In this document: piece after piece, positions 63,985-64,000 of the stretch
Numbering within the stretch: the first letter of the stretch is position 1
How the letters are laid out: each line of letters begins with the position of its first letter
Source of the DNA: CAZBSE01 sp964578625
Lineage (GTDB): Bacteria; Actinomycetota; Humimicrobiia; Humimicrobiales; Humimicrobiaceae
Assembly: GCA_964578625.1 (NCBI GenBank)
Contig: CAZODQ010000007.1
Coordinates: 14,779 to 78,778, forward strand
Direction: 5' to 3'
DNA length: 64,000 nucleotides
The notes under the pieces: generated by a model
What the model was told of the DNA's origin: nothing
Databases searched by the model: none
The model's input: only the letters and a program-made list of their open reading frames with translations
Made by a program: the position numbers and the translations under genes

Positions 63985-64000
63985 TTACGTTTGCTAATTT

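Noticed and set aside
1..64000. CRISPR arrays, tRNA or rRNA genes, and insertion sequences
   Set aside because: I looked for spaced direct repeats, cloverleaf-type patterns and transposase motifs and found none I could support.

Overview
The window is AT-rich bacterial chromosome with about 60 protein genes, dense packing, short operons on both strands and no rRNA, tRNA, IS element or CRISPR array that I could recognise. Arg is mostly AGA/AGG and Ile often ATA. Several features point to an anaerobic or facultative, uncultivated low-GC lineage, possibly Actinomycetota-affiliated: a B12-dependent ribonucleotide reductase, an HspR-like MerR regulator beside dnaK, a 31-residue bS22/COX24-type ribosomal protein, a PatA/LpxL-type acyltransferase and many lipoproteins. 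This placement is inference; no marker gene in the window settles it.

Layout. 0-7.5 kb: sugar module (ROK regulator, FGGY kinase, AraD-like epimerase), an orphan solute-binding lipoprotein, then an envelope-stress cassette (HtrA protease, ECF-like sigma factor, one-TM candidate anti-sigma). 7.5-19.8 kb: purine permease, PKD/transglutaminase lipoprotein with hydrolase, GNAT and DUF2007 proteins, an HD/DUF2779-nuclease/membrane methyltransferase operon, and an ABC-2 exporter. 19.9-24.5 kb: a KAP P-loop NTPase broken by one in-frame TAG, a lipoprotein-type PCMT, a membrane protein with a DUF1566-like domain, and a DUF6125-like protein. 24.7-28.2 kb: PadR-DUF1700-DUF4097-DUF2807-2TM membrane operon behind a palindromic operator and closed by a terminator. 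28.4-33.4 kb: ADP-ribosylglycohydrolase, GNAT, archaemetzincin, SppA-type peptidase, DUF4015 glycosidase-like protein and a mutarotase-like protein.

33.4-46.8 kb: the bS22-like gene lies divergent from nrdJ. The nrdJ promoter carries two candidate NrdR boxes, its protein carries a 402-residue intein placed exactly at the catalytic Cys, and nrdR itself lies 8 kb downstream. Between them are a macrodomain protein, a second ABC-2 exporter, a TIR/deoxyribosyltransferase-like protein, a Ca2+ P-type ATPase, an acyltransferase and a baeRF-family protein. 46.9-57.3 kb: a heterodimeric ABC exporter, then the chaperone cluster hspR-dnaK-hsp20-dnaJ-clpB. 57.4-64 kb: EFR1 flavodoxin-ferredoxin flanked by imperfect repeats, PlsC-like acyltransferase, Mut7-C nuclease, YihY, MgtC, site-2 protease, HAD phosphatase and YtxH protein.

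The strongest unexplained points are: the tiny ribosomal protein gene; the NrdR-box promoter plus active-site intein of nrdJ; two genes with ideal Shine-Dalgarno sequences followed by ATA where a start codon should be; the nonsense codon at the conserved FNPW tryptophan of the KAP NTPase; the in-frame fusion carrying a full internal ribosome binding site; and the Cas4-like/DEDDy double-nuclease operon.
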